Source: Gnetum montanum (lineage: Eukaryota > Streptophyta > Gnetopsida > Gnetales > Gnetaceae). From it: a stretch of 64,000 nucleotides of DNA. The DNA lies in contig MNCI01035228.1 in the NCBI GenBank assembly GCA_015680685.1, forward strand, positions 1 through 64,000, read 5' to 3'. Made by a program: the position numbers and the translations under genes. Every line of letters starts with the position of its first letter. The stretch's first letter is position 1. Below are positions 1 through 12,129 of the stretch, piece after piece. The notes under the pieces were generated by a model. That model did not search any database. It had not been told where the DNA came from and saw nothing but the letters and a program-made list of their open reading frames with translations.

Positions 1-201
1 TTGACACAAGGAGAACGAATAGCCCCGATGGATACAGGGATGACTATGTGCTGGTTCAAACTGCAGGCACAGTGTAGAGGCTATATGCTTAGCGTGTAAG
101 GGAAAGTCTAGCGTACCGGGTTTCTATTTTGGTTCTTAGTGTCTCTATTTTTCTCTCTAGTTTCTCAAAATTACCAACCCTGATCTAATGAAAAATTGGG
201 G

Positions 202-211
202 TTTTTATATA
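202..211 (-). promoter_or_regulatory. TATA box of LTR X
   Basis: The minus strand reads TATATAAAAA. It is followed upstream (higher coordinates) by the palindrome cluster from 301. Confidence 0.45.
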
Positions 212-300
212 GGTTTAGACATTGGACTGAAGTTAGGTGACACGTGGCACGTTGACCGGGTGTGAAAGAATAAAATTTACAAGCATGCTGCATCCACTGG

Positions 301-673
301 GCGTATACGCTATATCTGGTGGCGTAGACTCTGGGCGTATATGATGTGCCTACTGGGCGTATACACTGTGGATGCTGGACGTATATGCTGGGCGTATACG
401 CTGTGTCTACTGGGCATATACGCTAGACGTACAGGATGTACATACTCAGCGTATAGACTCTAGAATGCTTGATGTCAATACCTGATGATTGCTCTCTTCG
501 TGTGAGTTGATGCCTTGTACCAAATTTTTCTCTGCAGTGCTGTTTCCATGTCGTCTTCAGGGATTGCATGCTAGGCGTATACGTTGGGGATGTGTACGCT
601 ATGGATGCAAACTTGGGCATATACGCTAGGGGTATACGTTGTGAATGTTGGGCATATACACTGGGGGTATATG
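301..673. repeat. Cluster of GCGTATACGC palindromes
   Basis: The perfect 10-bp palindrome GCGTATACGC occurs at 301-310 and 392-401. One- to three-mismatch versions occur near 335, 357, 378, 414, 448, 574, 617, 630, 652 and 665, most preceded by TGG. Spacing is irregular (about 15-45 bp), so this is a cluster of binding-site-like palindromes and not a simple tandem array. Confidence 0.8.
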
Positions 674-955
674 CTGTGAATGCATACTTAGTGAAAACTA
701 AGTATTTTGAGCTCCAAAGTTGCCATGTTTGGTAGCAGCTGTTGTCGTGGTCGTCGGTGGGTCCCAAGGAACTGCTCCTTGTTGAGTTCGACTCTGCTTG
801 GAGATGTCTGTGGACCCTCAAGCTTCAGTTATGCTGGGGAACGTCGTGACTTAGCTCAATTCTTGTTGGAGAAGTACTAAGCTCGAAATTTTGTAGTGTT
901 TCACCAACCACACTGGAATGCTCCCAAGCCAACCCCTTGAATGTTGTTTGCTAGG

Positions 956-963
956 GTATTTAT
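956..963 (-). promoter_or_regulatory. TATA box of LTR Y
   Basis: The minus strand reads TATAAATA within a short T/A-rich stretch. Confidence 0.45.
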
Positions 964-1595
964 AGAGTCAGGTGTGGGAGAGAAATGTGATTTGGATGCC
1001 ACGTGTCCTGGATCCCACAGAGTGCAAACGTGATAGTGTCATGTTGTTGTGTGTGTGAAACCTGGCTATGACCATACCGCTAAAACCGCATGTGCCAGAA
1101 TCCAGTGAACTGCTATATTTGTTACAAAGAAAAATGCCAATCAATGAATGCAAAGTGGAGCCTATACTCTAGGACTACATCTTCCCTACCCTTGTGGGCA
1201 GGGTCAATTGTAGGGACAACTTTGGGGATTATCAGGGGGGTTGCAAAACGAAGAAAACTTGCTAATTTTGTCCGTTGAAATGTAGGGATGAGAGTGACCA
1301 TTGTCAACAAGTTCTGGAGTCAACTGAAGATGTCTTGGGGTTTTTTTTATGTGGGTTTTATGCTATTTACACTGCCCAACATGTTGGCATAGCGTAAACA
1401 CCCATTCGCTACGTTGTGCTACACTGCGTAACGTAGCATAGCGTAGTCGCCAGTCTTGAAAGAAGTCTTTCCTAAAAGCCAAGAATACCTATCTGAGGCC
1501 TAGCTAGGTAAGCAACCGCAACCCTGTCTTTTATGCTAAACAGTCCTGAGACCTGCTGAGTTCATCCATGGGACACCTTGTTGCTTAATGTTTTT

Positions 1596-1615
1596 GCTAC
1601 GTTGTGTAACGTAGC
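1596..1615. repeat. Inverted repeat GCTACGTT-GTGT-AACGTAGC
   Basis: Perfect 8-bp arms surround a 4-nt spacer. The same arms recur at 1408-1437 with a 14-nt spacer. Both lie upstream, on the minus strand, of the TATA box at 956-963. Confidence 0.8.
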
Positions 1616-1811
1616 ACAGTGTAGCAGCCATTGTGACACGAATTCCTGTGTGATTTGCAATGGTTCGTTAAGAAAATTTGCTTGAGGCCCAATGGGTGAA
1701 GTGGGACAGGTAGTCTTGGAGGCCGAAATGTGGCCAAGTGCAATCCTCTTGTTGGAACCACTTGGTAGAAGGCCTTCATGCATTCTATCCTTACTACGCT
1801 GTGCTACGCTG

Positions 1812-1935
1812 CCCTTATTCTTTTTGTAGGAGATAACTAATGTCTATTATTTGAGCACAACCACTTGTGTTAGGCTAGATAGACAATAGACATTAGTTTT
1901 CAATCTACTCTACCCTTATTCTTTTTGTAGGAGAT
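1812..1935. repeat. 64-bp perfect-arm hairpin between 23-bp direct repeats
   Basis: The 23-bp string starting CCCTTATTCTTTTTGTAGG occurs at 1812-1834 and again at 1913-1935 (period 101). Directly after the first copy is a hairpin at 1835-1898 with perfect 14-bp arms, AACTAATGTCTATT and AATAGACATTAGTT, enclosing 36 nt. It resembles a very small MITE or a hairpin-forming duplication. No coding capacity. Confidence 0.7.
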
Positions 1936-2346
1936 TACATCCATAAAATATAAAATGACAAAAATTCATATATCTCAATTATACTTAAACCATACCCTTG
2001 AGCATCACAAGTGTAGTTGGGAAGACAACAAACATTCTTAATGCCATTTCACTTCCTAGAAGAACTAGTATATGAGATAACTATAGGTCCATGGAATTCG
2101 ACTGAATCACGTGTAATGCCTTAGTGATTCGTATAATTGGGTGTAGGGGTACCTTGCTACTCATCACTTATCAATAGTTAAATCATGTATTGTGGCTTCC
2201 ACTAACTATAGTGAAAAGACAATGATCACAAACTTAATATCAACTTACTGGTATATAATATTGTCCTATCCACGAAGTATGCTATGGTCACATGCATACA
2301 CTTGTGACTTATATGATAGGGCATTGGGAACTCTTGTTGCTCATCA
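1936..2346 (+). mobile_element. Two successive Athila-like LTR 3' ends, plus orientation
   Basis: Two LTR ends of the type seen in the better preserved LTRs are present, one ending CTACTCATCA at 2167 and one ending TTGCTCATCA at 2346. The text before 2167 (near 2125-2160) is the reverse complement of the start of the LTR at 42507. The text before 2346 matches the end of the LTR at 33562-34394. Probably one degenerate LTR inserted in or beside another. Upstream starts are not resolved, and no clear primer binding site follows 2346. Confidence 0.45.
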
Positions 2347-5300
2347 TGTGCCTTAAAGAAATGAGTCTAGACTTAGTGCTCATAAAAGGACCATACTACA
2401 AACATGGAAGATAAATAAAGATTTTCAAGTAATATTTTGTTTTAAAGTACATTAAAAAGTACACAACTAAGTTAAAGAAGAAGTCTTACTTATTTTATGA
2501 TATGTTGTTGCAAATTAGTAATTCTAAATATCCTTGAGTGATTTCATTTCTATCTACAAAAAAGTCATGATGAATTCTACTATTAATAGAGATACAAGAA
2601 CAATAAAGGTTTATCATATGATGCATTAATTTTCTTTGGTTGAATGTAGTTGATTCTACCACACACTAAATGTCTCTTAAGAGATCTACAAAAAGATTAA
2701 TGTAACTCTAGAAATTAATGATGAAGGAGAAAAATATATAATAATTATTAATATTTATCAAAGAAGACCTTTATACATGGAAGGTATATCATTATCATAA
2801 ACTTTCAAGAAATAAAATTGAAATATGTAAAATGAGGATACACCTATATGAAGACTTAGAAAATCATAGGTACTTGTTCAAACATATTTAAGCTTCTTCA
2901 TTCATCATAAACAAACATAGGATAGATGAATAGAATACTATTAGGCTATGTTACTATTACACTCTACTTTTAAGGATGTTAAATGAGATATTAAAACGAA
3001 TGATATAAAGGTAGAATCTAAATGAGTTTCTGTTAGTCAAAGCCACAAACATGAAAGTTATAACTTAAAAGCATATTTTAATTGTGCATTAGAAGAAGAA
3101 CAATAGTATTCTAAGATCTCTTCCCAAGTGTAATTTCATAAAGAACATGATTTCTAAATCCTTAATCATCATTTTTTAACATCTCACCATTTTCATAAGA
3201 ATATGTTGAAGATGGTAGATTTCAAGGATTTGGATAGGCAATATAGTTAGTTGATGGATCATCTTAGAGAAGTGTAACATCATTCTTACTTAACCTAGGC
3301 AAAGAATGCATTACATTGATTTAACTCCTAGACCATTGGTCATGACAATAATTAAGAACTTAATTGAGATAACATGTTGTTAAAGCATTGGAAAAATAAA
3401 AATGCTCAACAAGGTAATAGTATCATCATCAAATACTTGAAAGAAAACATATATTCCATGACCATGAAAATAGAAAAGAAAATCACTTCAAGAATCAAGA
3501 ACATGATATATAAAATACAATGCATAAACCAAAAATACAATAACTAGAGGTCTATGAAATGTATCTCATCTAATAAAAGGTAGTATCTAGGCATGAAATA
3601 TCATCACTATGTATGAACATAATATTCATAAAAATACTCACATAAAATCATATCTAACATCATCAAAGTATAAGCACAAGCCTATGAATATGCATTCCCT
3701 AGTACAAATTTCTTTAGCATTACATCCAGAATAATACCATAATAAAGCATGCACAATAATCAATATTACTAACATCCTAACTAATAAATATGATACTAAT
3801 CATATTATATAAAAATCAAAAAATAAATCTATGCTACCTTAGTTCATCAATATAGAGTGTCCAATTATATATGAGTTCATAGTTTATACATCCATGATAA
3901 ATGATCAAAGTCATAGTAATAATTAGTATATCAAACATCAAATCTTATTAAATCTAAGAAACCATGAATAATACTCAAATAACCTCTAAGCATAGGGCCC
4001 ACCAACTCCTCCACTAGCATCAAGACCTAAAATATAAAAATATATCAGTATAAACTAAGTGAGATTCTTTGGAACCTTTTCTAATTAACCAAGGACAAGG
4101 ACCATGGATCATGGACATGTGCAAGGGGTTACTTCAACCTACAAAATCTCATGTTAGCATGCACATTCATAATACAAAATTATGTACATCCAAGTATATA
4201 TCTCACACATAAAGCCACAATGATACTTCTCACCACCACCAACTAATCAATCAAGGAAGCTATGACATATTGTACTTAATGTAAATGTGAAATAGGTTTT
4301 TATGTGTACTTGATCTAGATTTCAAGAATTACATAAAACCAAATCATCCTTGTGGAACTTAATTATTAGGTTATATCAATGATGGTACTCCAACCCACTA
4401 ATTAGTGAATCCAATGCTAGAGTTTTTGACCATCCCTCTAGCATTCTAGAGGTACATGAAAACTAGAGAGATTGAACATACTCTCTCTCCTATGAGATTT
4501 GGCATACAACAAAAGCCTCACTGATTCATTATAGTGGTGATTATTCAATCAAACTCTAAGGTACCTATCACCAACCTACCACATTAACTCAATGCTAGCT
4601 CTCAAGCAAAATAGTAAATAACAAATGTAATCAAGTCATAAGAAGTTGAAAGCTTAAACAAGCACATCAATCACAATGTGAATTACAAATAGCAAACATG
4701 ATGATGGAAGTACTAGAGTCAATGAAATCATCACATGAGAAAGAAAATGCAACTTGATCATAGCTATAATAACATTAAAGCCTAATTTTTAGTGATACTT
4801 GAGATATGAAACCTCTAAGGAGATTGTGATGTTAATAGTCCTAAACACCACCCAAAAATTATCACTACCTTTTTCATGATTTGAAAATTCATTATTACTT
4901 GTACTCACAAGTTTCTACAAACATCACAACTTGTACTTTGGGTCACAATGATTGTCATTACATAAATTATAGGCTATTAAGAATGTCATGACTTGTAAAC
5001 ATAAGTTGCAACCTCCACCAAGACTTGTAATGAAAGTCATAATACACTTTCAATGTCAAGAGCTATAGAACACTATGAGTCCTCCTACAAACTACTACAA
5101 ATAGGATAATACAAGTTGCTACATTCATTAAACAACTACTACATTAGTTTAATAGGAGAGCAATGTACATTTATGCCTCTCCAAACTCATGGCAAGAAAT
5201 CTAGGCTATAGTGAGAAACCAAAAAGGAAATTGAAAACATAGCGCAATAGAAAATCTATCAATACATCAAAATTACTAAGCATCTATAAAATTTCCAAAT

Positions 5301-6260
5301 ATTGATTTGAAGCTAATACCTAATTGAATAGTGAAATATAAATTTATAGAAATTGTAATTATCTCTATTTTAAAAAATAAACTACAATCCTCAAAAGAAC
5401 TAACAATGCTTCATAAGAAAATGCTAGGACTAAAATTCAATTAATTCCAATAGACCAAAGCTAATGTGTATAATAAAAATAGTTAAACAATAAAAACTTC
5501 TATGTACTAATCAAGCTACAATAAAACTAAAGCTTGGTAAAACTAAAATAATCAAAGGGAGGATCAAGTGGAAGATAAGGATAATGAGTGTAAGGCATGC
5601 AAACTAGCACCAACACAAATTGAATAATGTAATCTTAAAACATGTAACATAGGATAAAACAATAACTATTTAGAGGTAACATAGATAAAATACCACTAAT
5701 AAATAAAACTTATTAGCTACTAACTAGTACATGTATGTGTTATATCCTCCTTTTAGATTTAGTAATCATCAAGACTAAGTATGGTATTAACATTGTTTCA
5801 TCCAAGTTGAGCATCAAAATGACCTAAAAACAATGTTACAAGGCACATTTTTAGCTCCTAAAGGCCTCTTGGGACCATCATAACTCATAACCTAGCATAT
5901 GAACTTCACTTTTCGTGATCCTCAAAATTTTAGAAAATAAAAGTTTTCAAAGTGTCAAAGGTGCATCATCCATGGGCCACTACTCTTATGTCAACATTAA
6001 TTCTAGGCAACCTTGTCCACATCACCTATGACAATACTACCTTTTAGCCTTCATTTCAACTTCATATGATTCCAAATGGCTCATTTACAACACTTTTACC
6101 ATGATAGACATCAAATTTTGGCATTTTGACATGTTGACCTTGGGACCCTAGAACCAAAATTTTTCAAGCATTCCCTTGACTTATTTTGACATTAGTTTGG
6201 ACATCTCAAAGGCTTGGAATAACAATTTGAAAATTTGCTAAAATGTTTTCTATGTCCTTG
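2347..6260. other. AT-rich region without recognisable gene
   Basis: About 3.9 kb with frequent stops in all frames and no open frame over 60 residues. No protein motif, LTR pair or tandem array was recognised. It may be old, saturated repeat sequence or the decayed 5' part of the plus-strand element whose reverse transcriptase appears from 9240. Confidence 0.5.
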
Positions 6261-6268
6261 AGTGATAT

Positions 6269-6468
6269 CAGCATTAATACGAGGGTTAATGTTAGTATCA
6301 TCACTTGTGGGACCTACACAATGTCATCCTTCCTTGATATTCACAATCAATTCAAGTGTCAAATAAGATCCTTAAGACTTGGAATTGCAACTTGCATAAA
6401 AAAATTTTAAAAAAATTATCTCCTAGTGACACTAATGCTGATGTCAACATCAGCATCAACATCACTAG
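6269..6468. repeat. Two large imperfect palindromes upstream of a TATA box
   Basis: The second palindrome has inner arms ATGCTGATGT (6435-6444) and ACATCAGCAT (6447-6456) with a 2-nt spacer, and outer arms CTAGTGA (6423-6429) and TCACTAG (6462-6468). The first, about 6269-6311, pairs GTGATATCAGCATTAA with a right arm ending ATCATCAC with mismatches. Both lie 110-320 bp upstream of the plus-strand TATAAATA at 6580. Confidence 0.7.
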
Positions 6469-6579
6469 TCTCATGTCTAGCATTGTTTAATATGCATGAT
6501 CAAACTTTCCAGAAACAAACTCCAAATGAACTTCCAGTGAAATATTTAACTTCAAGTTTGAATTTGAAAACCGAAACCC

Positions 6580-6587
6580 TATAAATA
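6580..6587 (+). promoter_or_regulatory. TATA box of an unbounded plus-strand LTR-like promoter
   Basis: TATAAATA on the plus strand, preceded by the palindromes of 6269-6468. LTR ends were not located, so calling it an LTR promoter rests on the shared layout. Confidence 0.4.
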
Positions 6588-9239
6588 TGGGCTTCAAAGT
6601 CAAATTTGAGATCATTTTCTTAAGATCTAGAGCATCTTTTCAATATTTCGAGGATCAAAAGCACAAGAATCATACATCCCAGCATCTTTCATGTGCTCCA
6701 TAGCCATTGTGAGCTTAGTTGGACACCAAAGTCTTTAATAACCCAAGGACTAATACTAATGTGGCATCACCATCATTAGGTAATTCATGTTAGCTTCAAA
6801 ACTTAGAAGTTTTTTTAGCTCCAACGTTAGTCCCAAGATACTTAGTTAAACAACCCTATTTTAGCTCCAAATGGATCTTGAATAGCAACTTCAGCTTTCC
6901 CATTCATATACCTATACTCTAAAACCACATTTTTCTCACAAATTAGGTTTTAATTATCAATTTTATTTCACTTACATTTTTCATCAACACTTGTAGTTTG
7001 GTCCTCCATAAGAAGAAAACAATAAAGCATTTTCTTTGTTTGGAAAGGGAACTAACATTGTTTTCCTCATATCATAGCCCTTTATGTTTTTAATATTGTT
7101 GCTCATTTGCTTTCATTTCTATACTTTGATTTTATTTTTTTTCTCATAGTTCATGTTCCCCACTTAGTTTTATTTTCAACAATAAACTCTTAGTCAATTT
7201 TATCACTTAAACCCATCATTTCTATCATTGCCCTGTTGTTCCTAGTTTGTGTGTGATAGGCTAAGTCTACATACAATTGAAGGTTTATGTTCCATTATGT
7301 CATAATTGTTAACTTATCAAAGGTTATATCAAACCAAAGACCATTTTGATCAAGGGTTAAGTATTTCAATACTTAATTCATAGAAGTGTTCTTATGAGAT
7401 TAAGAAAGAACAATTTTTCAAGAATAGTAGGATAGTATCAAAAAGAAATAAATCTAAAATACAAACTACCTCTAATGTGACATGCTAACCATGTAAACAT
7501 AGAATAAAAATATAACTACACAAAATGTCATTAACTACTAACTATTATTAGCCAAAATATATATGCAACTAGGCATAAACTATACAATACCTAAGCTATA
7601 TTATTCTAATTAATTAAACATGAAATGTAAAATATACTACCTACTAACATAAGCTAACCATTAGGCATAAAATACAAAATATCCACTAGTCATATGCTAG
7701 TCATAAAAATCTCTATGGACTCTATAAAGATAAAACATAGATCACAATACAATACCAAGAACAAAGCATAGGACACATATACCTATCAAAGTGATACACC
7801 CAAGCATTGACCATATCCATGGTACTTGTCATTCATTCAACTAGGTTAGTGCATAGATATAAAACATCATAGTACATAAGTAAAAACATAAATATATAAT
7901 CAAACTAATGTATAGCACATAAATCCATCTATCATAAGAATCCATAAAAATCACAAAAATGGAATTTCATGATGAGCTCAAAATCAATGTAATCAATATT
8001 AACTCAAGGTGTGTCAAGTGTCAAAATATGAGGTCTTACAAGAAGATTATGAAAGCTATGTAATAACCTTTAGCACTAGTTATAGAGCATTTGTATCTAT
8101 AATGATCACTAATAATAACAATGTTATATTTAATTTAAAGAAGCTTGGTTTGAAGTAAAGTAAATTATTTATGTCATACCTAAAAAAATTAAACATCTCT
8201 TAAATCTTAATTTCATTATTATTCATTCATTTATTAATATTTTCTTAAGACCTACGAAAATACTCTATCATTGAGCTTTTCTATTACAAGATCAAACATA
8301 AGATTAAAATGCATAGAAAGGAAATAATAACATCATCAAAAGAAAAACTTAAGCTTGATCCTTATATAGCTTGGATTCAAGTAATACATCATGGCATAGT
8401 TAAATAATATGAAGAAAAGTCGTTAACCAAGTATGATTTCACATTTATTCCATCCTCTCACCTTTAATATGTGCTTCAACACTATCTAAATGCATTAGGT
8501 AACACCCCCTAACCTAAGCTTAAGTTATAAAGATATTACTTTAAAAAATGAAATCATAACATAATAAAAATTGATAAGATGTCAAGAAACTTAATAGAAA
8601 AAATTGTAGATAGCCTTATAATAAGTGCAAATGGAAAAAATAAAAATTAATTTACATATAAAGTTGTAATACCAAAAGATCTATACCTACAAAACCTAAT
8701 CTGTTTACTAAACATTGCAAATTCCAAATCTTAAATTAAGCAAAAAAGTAAAGTTAGAATTGCACCAAAGATAGGTAAGTACAAAGTCTACACATGCCAA
8801 GAAATTGACATTACTAAGTACAAAAATACTAGTTGAATATTATAGCTTAGAAATTAAATAAAATTTTAAAATTTAATAGATGACAGAAATGCATAAATTC
8901 TAATCTAAGCATTAGCTTCTCCAACTACTTCTCTTCACTAACACATGTTTTACATGGAAGGTAAAAACAAATATAGAAATCAATTCACATGATTGAGTAT
9001 GGATCATTGAAAAAAGAGATATTCAATCTTGTAGCTCATGTGAAGATGAAGTGTGTGTGTAAAGGCACATGTATGTAGCAACCACTAAATATGAAGGCAT
9101 ATAATAGCTAATGGTAGATAAAAGTGCAAGTCCATCATATGCATGGAATCACACAAAGCACTCACAAGCTCTTATGTAGACAAGTTGGACAAGATGGAAA
9201 TGACATAGCAAAAACTCTTCCAAGCTAAACATGTACAAG
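6588..9239. other. AT-rich region without recognisable gene
   Basis: No open frame over 60 residues and no protein similarity recognised. By position it should hold the gag/protease part of the plus-strand Athila-type element, but it is too decayed to show. Confidence 0.45.
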
Positions 9240-9435
9240 AAGAAGATATTAATTGGGGAGAATTGGAAATTTTAGAACCTATACTTGAATAAATTGAATT
9301 AAAGAAATTACTAGAATTGCTTGAATATGTCTTCCTTGAAAATAACAAACCAATAATTATTAATGTAGAACTACTAGAAAGGTAAAAAAGAAAGCTGCTA
9401 GAAGTTATGAATAAGTGGCCAATAGCCTTTGCCTA
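9240..9435 (+). pseudogene. Athila-type pol fragment, spacer before reverse transcriptase
   Basis: A plus-strand frame with several stops matches the protease-to-RT spacer of the Athila-type element encoded on the minus strand at 49856-50074. Shared short motifs include LLEVMNKWPIAFA here and LLKVVNKWPIAFS there. The frame breaks at 9435, where a solo LTR begins, and resumes at 10969. This is the first of four pieces of one element (9240-9435, 10969-11155, 23600-23706, 24962-27226). Stop density is far higher than in the minus-strand elements, so this is the oldest element in the nest. Confidence 0.75.
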
Positions 9436-10247
9436 TGAAACACCACCAAAAGTTCAGGTTGCAAATTATAACCTTCATTTTCCAATTTGAGGTAAGATCT
9501 TATTGTAATTGTAAGATTTGTAGTCCATGAGCTATAATCTTGCATACTTTGGCTTTTGGGGTTACAAAATGCCTCAAAAGCTATTATTGCCTTATTTCCC
9601 AAGTGGAGAAAGGTACCACATGTCCATGTTTGGGCTTGGGAAGGCTGAAAATGCCTTGAGAATTGCCAAAATTAGCATTTTCATGGGTTTTCACAAAGAT
9701 ATAGCCTCAACTACGCTAGAACCATCTACCCCTAGGTGAAGATGGAATAGATGGGATTTTCCATTTCCAACCCAATGTAGTCACCACCAAAACCCAACAA
9801 ACATAAAGTGTTGGAATTGTTGAGATTTTCCATTTTGGAATTGGTGACATATTCCATTTCCATTTTCATTTTCCCAAGAGTGGCTAACATAGTCACCCCA
9901 AGTCTTTAGCAGTTATAGCATGGCTAGTGTAGACATTAGTTCTAGCAGTTTCAAAAATTTCCAACATTTCCCATGGTTTCCAACATTTTCCATAGTTTTC
10001 AACATTTTCCAACAACTTTAGTGTAGTCCACCAAGGCTAGCATAGTTGGAATGGTATCAGTGTAGTCACAAAAGTCCATTTACTATTTATAGTAAACAAA
10101 TAAGCTTTAGTGTCTACAGAGTATTCCAAACTTACTATAAATGCCAACTACACTGAAAGGTGTAACCATTGTAACCTACAAATTGACATCAATCTATTAG
10201 TAATCATGACAGTAATGTGTAGGCCCTAAAATAGGCAATTCCAACCC

Positions 10248-10254
10248 TATAAAA
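10248..10254 (+). promoter_or_regulatory. TATA box of solo LTR 9436-10963
   Basis: TATAAAA on the plus strand, about 810 bp from the LTR start. Confidence 0.5.
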
Positions 10255-10639
10255 CCCAAATGTAAATACCTTATTCTAGTTCCCAACTTTGAGCATTTCT
10301 CCATAGCCTAAAAGCATTTTTTCAACCAAGAGCCCTTGTGACCTTGCAACCCCTTTAGTAGTGGAAATAGGTATCTATGTTGGACATAGTGACTTCCACG
10401 TAATACCATTACACCAAAGGTGGAACACCAATCTGTGACCACAATTGCTAATCCTAGTGGAAACCAATGGGGAGTTGTTGAAAACTGAAGTTAGAAAGAA
10501 ACCAAATCATGGAGTTGATGTAGAAGATAGTCTACAAGCTCCAATAGACTTCAAACTCCCTCAAGAAAATTCTTGTGCACTTAGCACAAAATCTATACTT
10601 CTTGAACCTACAACTTTATTTTCAATTGCAATAAAGTGG

Positions 10640-10830
10640 TAGTTCATTGTTGTGCACATCTAATTTCACATTTCCATTTCTATGTCTATTTCCATTCTGG
10701 ATCTACAATTCCATTTTTTTTATGTTTTTGTTTCCATTTACGTTTACATTTTCATTTTTTTTTACATTTCTATTTACAATTTCATTTACATTTCCATTTA
10801 TGTGGCCATTTTACACTTTCATAATTCCTT
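10640..10830 (+). repeat. T-rich low-complexity tract
   Basis: Degenerate repeats of TTTCCATTTACATTT. The open frames it creates (61-65 residues of F, H, Y and I) are composition artefacts. Confidence 0.7.
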
Positions 10831-10968
10831 AGGTGATTGGCCAGACTATCCAGGGTGCCTTGGATCCTATTTCTAGAGGTCATTGGGATTCAAGGTTAAA
10901 AATTTTCCAGTGCCTAGGAGATTCCATTTTCCATTCCAGAAACTAAAATTTCTAGCTCCAACAACCTA

Positions 10969-11155
10969 ATCATATGATGAGATAACAAGAATTGATCCTC
11001 ACATTTTATAGCATAGAATTTACATAGATTTCACCATCATGCCCAAACATCAACCATAATGCAAACTAGATCCAAAGTTGAAGTAGGAGTGAAGCAAAAA
11101 TTGAAAAGCTATTGAAAGATATATTTATATGCCTTGTGGTAAAGAGTGAGTGGGT
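10969..11155 (+). pseudogene. Athila-type pol fragment, start of reverse transcriptase
   Basis: This continues the frame from 9435 (motif TRIDPHI), passes through a decayed stretch and ends at a motif reading SEWVS just before 11155. The Tat element inserted there. The next residues of the same conserved motif (PLVIALKKEG) appear at 23600, directly after the second copy of the target duplication, so the fragment and 23600-23706 were once continuous. Frameshifts and stops are present. Confidence 0.7.
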
Positions 11156-12024
11156 AAGCCTGTAACGACAGAAAACATCAGCAGCTGGAAATACCAATCG
11201 AGATTCCGTGTATACAGTTTTAACCACGGATCCGTGTGAGGGCTATGCTGGAAAAAGCGAATCCGCGGCGCCCTGAACGGTCTTGTCGATCAGACAGGGA
11301 CTTACGGGTCAGTAAAACGATGAAGATTACGGATCTTTGCGTGTTTCGATTTGATTCGAGGGATCATGAAATGGGAGGGAAATGACGTGGATGGATCGCT
11401 ACGATGATAACATCAAACACGCCGAAAAGATGTTAATCAGGAGAGAAACGCGTGATTTTCAAAGATCTATGTTTCGATTTTTGAAAGAATGTATGATTTG
11501 TATGTCACATTACAATGGGAGAGACCCCCGATAACTTGATGCAAAAATGAGCACAAAACAACAAGGAAACTGTCCAAACAGAAGTCTGATCTACCTCGTA
11601 GGCCAAAGCTGGGATGCAAGAATGGTCAAGCTCTGAGGTCTGCCGATCAATTGTTTCTAACCAGTAGAGTCTGCAAACTGGGCGAGACGATCTCACACTC
11701 CCTGTTCTGCTTCTTTGCTTTGAGTAGGTTCTGCTTAGGGTAGCAATCGTTGATGGAGAAAGTCGTATCTTCTCCAAAGGAATGATCTCTCTTGTTGCTA
11801 AGGCTCAAGCGCTCTGTGCTCTGTTCTTGCTGAAGGATGGTGCTGTCGACAGTTACCAAAAGGTTGCTCTTTGTTTCTCTGTTCAAGGTGATAAGTGCTT
11901 CCTTGCTCAGAAAATGCTCTAGCCCTTTTGATTTTCTGCCGCTAAGAGTGATAAATGCTCTGGTGCTCTGAAAAATGCCTCTGCTTCTCTGATTTGCCAA
12001 CCCTTGTATCTTTGTCAACTAAGG

Positions 12025-12032
12025 TATTTATA
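12025..12032 (-). promoter_or_regulatory. TATA box of Tat 3' LTR
   Basis: TATAAATA on the minus strand, conserved at 22935-22942 in the other LTR. Hairpins start about 100 bp upstream at 12130. Confidence 0.75.
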
Positions 12033-12129
12033 GGCCGCGACGCTCCGTGGAAGGGGCGTAACCCTGATGACGTGGGTCCCGGATATTTCAGGTTTCGTTG
12101 ACATGACCATTTTAAGTCAGACTGTGACT

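Larger units (their letters stand above)
1..700 (-). mobile_element. Partial LTR (family X), minus orientation
   Basis: No coding potential is recognised. A TATA-like TATATAAAAA lies at 202-211 on the minus strand. About 90 bp upstream of it on that strand begins a dense set of GCGTATACGC-type palindromes (301-673). TATA box plus upstream palindromes is the layout of the well-bounded LTRs elsewhere in this window, so I read this as the U3/R part of an LTR cut by the window edge. Ends are not resolved, and the 132-residue minus-strand open frame across 423-821 resembles nothing and is treated as chance. Confidence 0.45.
700..1830 (-). mobile_element. Probable LTR (family Y), minus orientation, ends unresolved
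   Basis: A TATAAATA box is present on the minus strand at 956-963. Upstream of it are inverted repeats built from GCTACGTT and AACGTAGC: arms 1408-1415/1430-1437 and 1596-1603/1608-1615, with further GCTACGCT-like copies near 1438 and 1795-1810. No protein is recognised. The sequence motif differs from family X although the layout is alike. Boundaries are estimates. Confidence 0.4.
9436..10963 (+). mobile_element. Solo LTR inserted in the Athila-type pol
   Basis: The segment starts TGAAACACC and ends AGCTCCAACA. It is flanked by GCCTA (9431-9435) and ACCTA (10964-10968), a five-base duplication with one mismatch, and removing it rejoins the pol reading frame around a W-S-Y position. It has a plus-strand TATAAAA at 10248-10254. 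Upstream of that are repeated TTTCCAACATTTTCC strings (about 9955-10015) and degenerate TAGTGTAGTC strings (9890-10065). A T-rich TTTCCATTTACA-like low-complexity stretch lies at 10640-10830. No internal coding region is present. Confidence 0.65.

Noticed and set aside
423-821. 132-codon minus-strand frame at the left edge
   Set aside because: It runs through the palindrome cluster and has no recognisable motif.
11505-12018. Minus-strand frames inside the Tat LTR, repeated at 22415-22928
   Set aside because: Present in both LTRs only because the LTRs are copies; no known domain, and they lie in the transcribed leader region.
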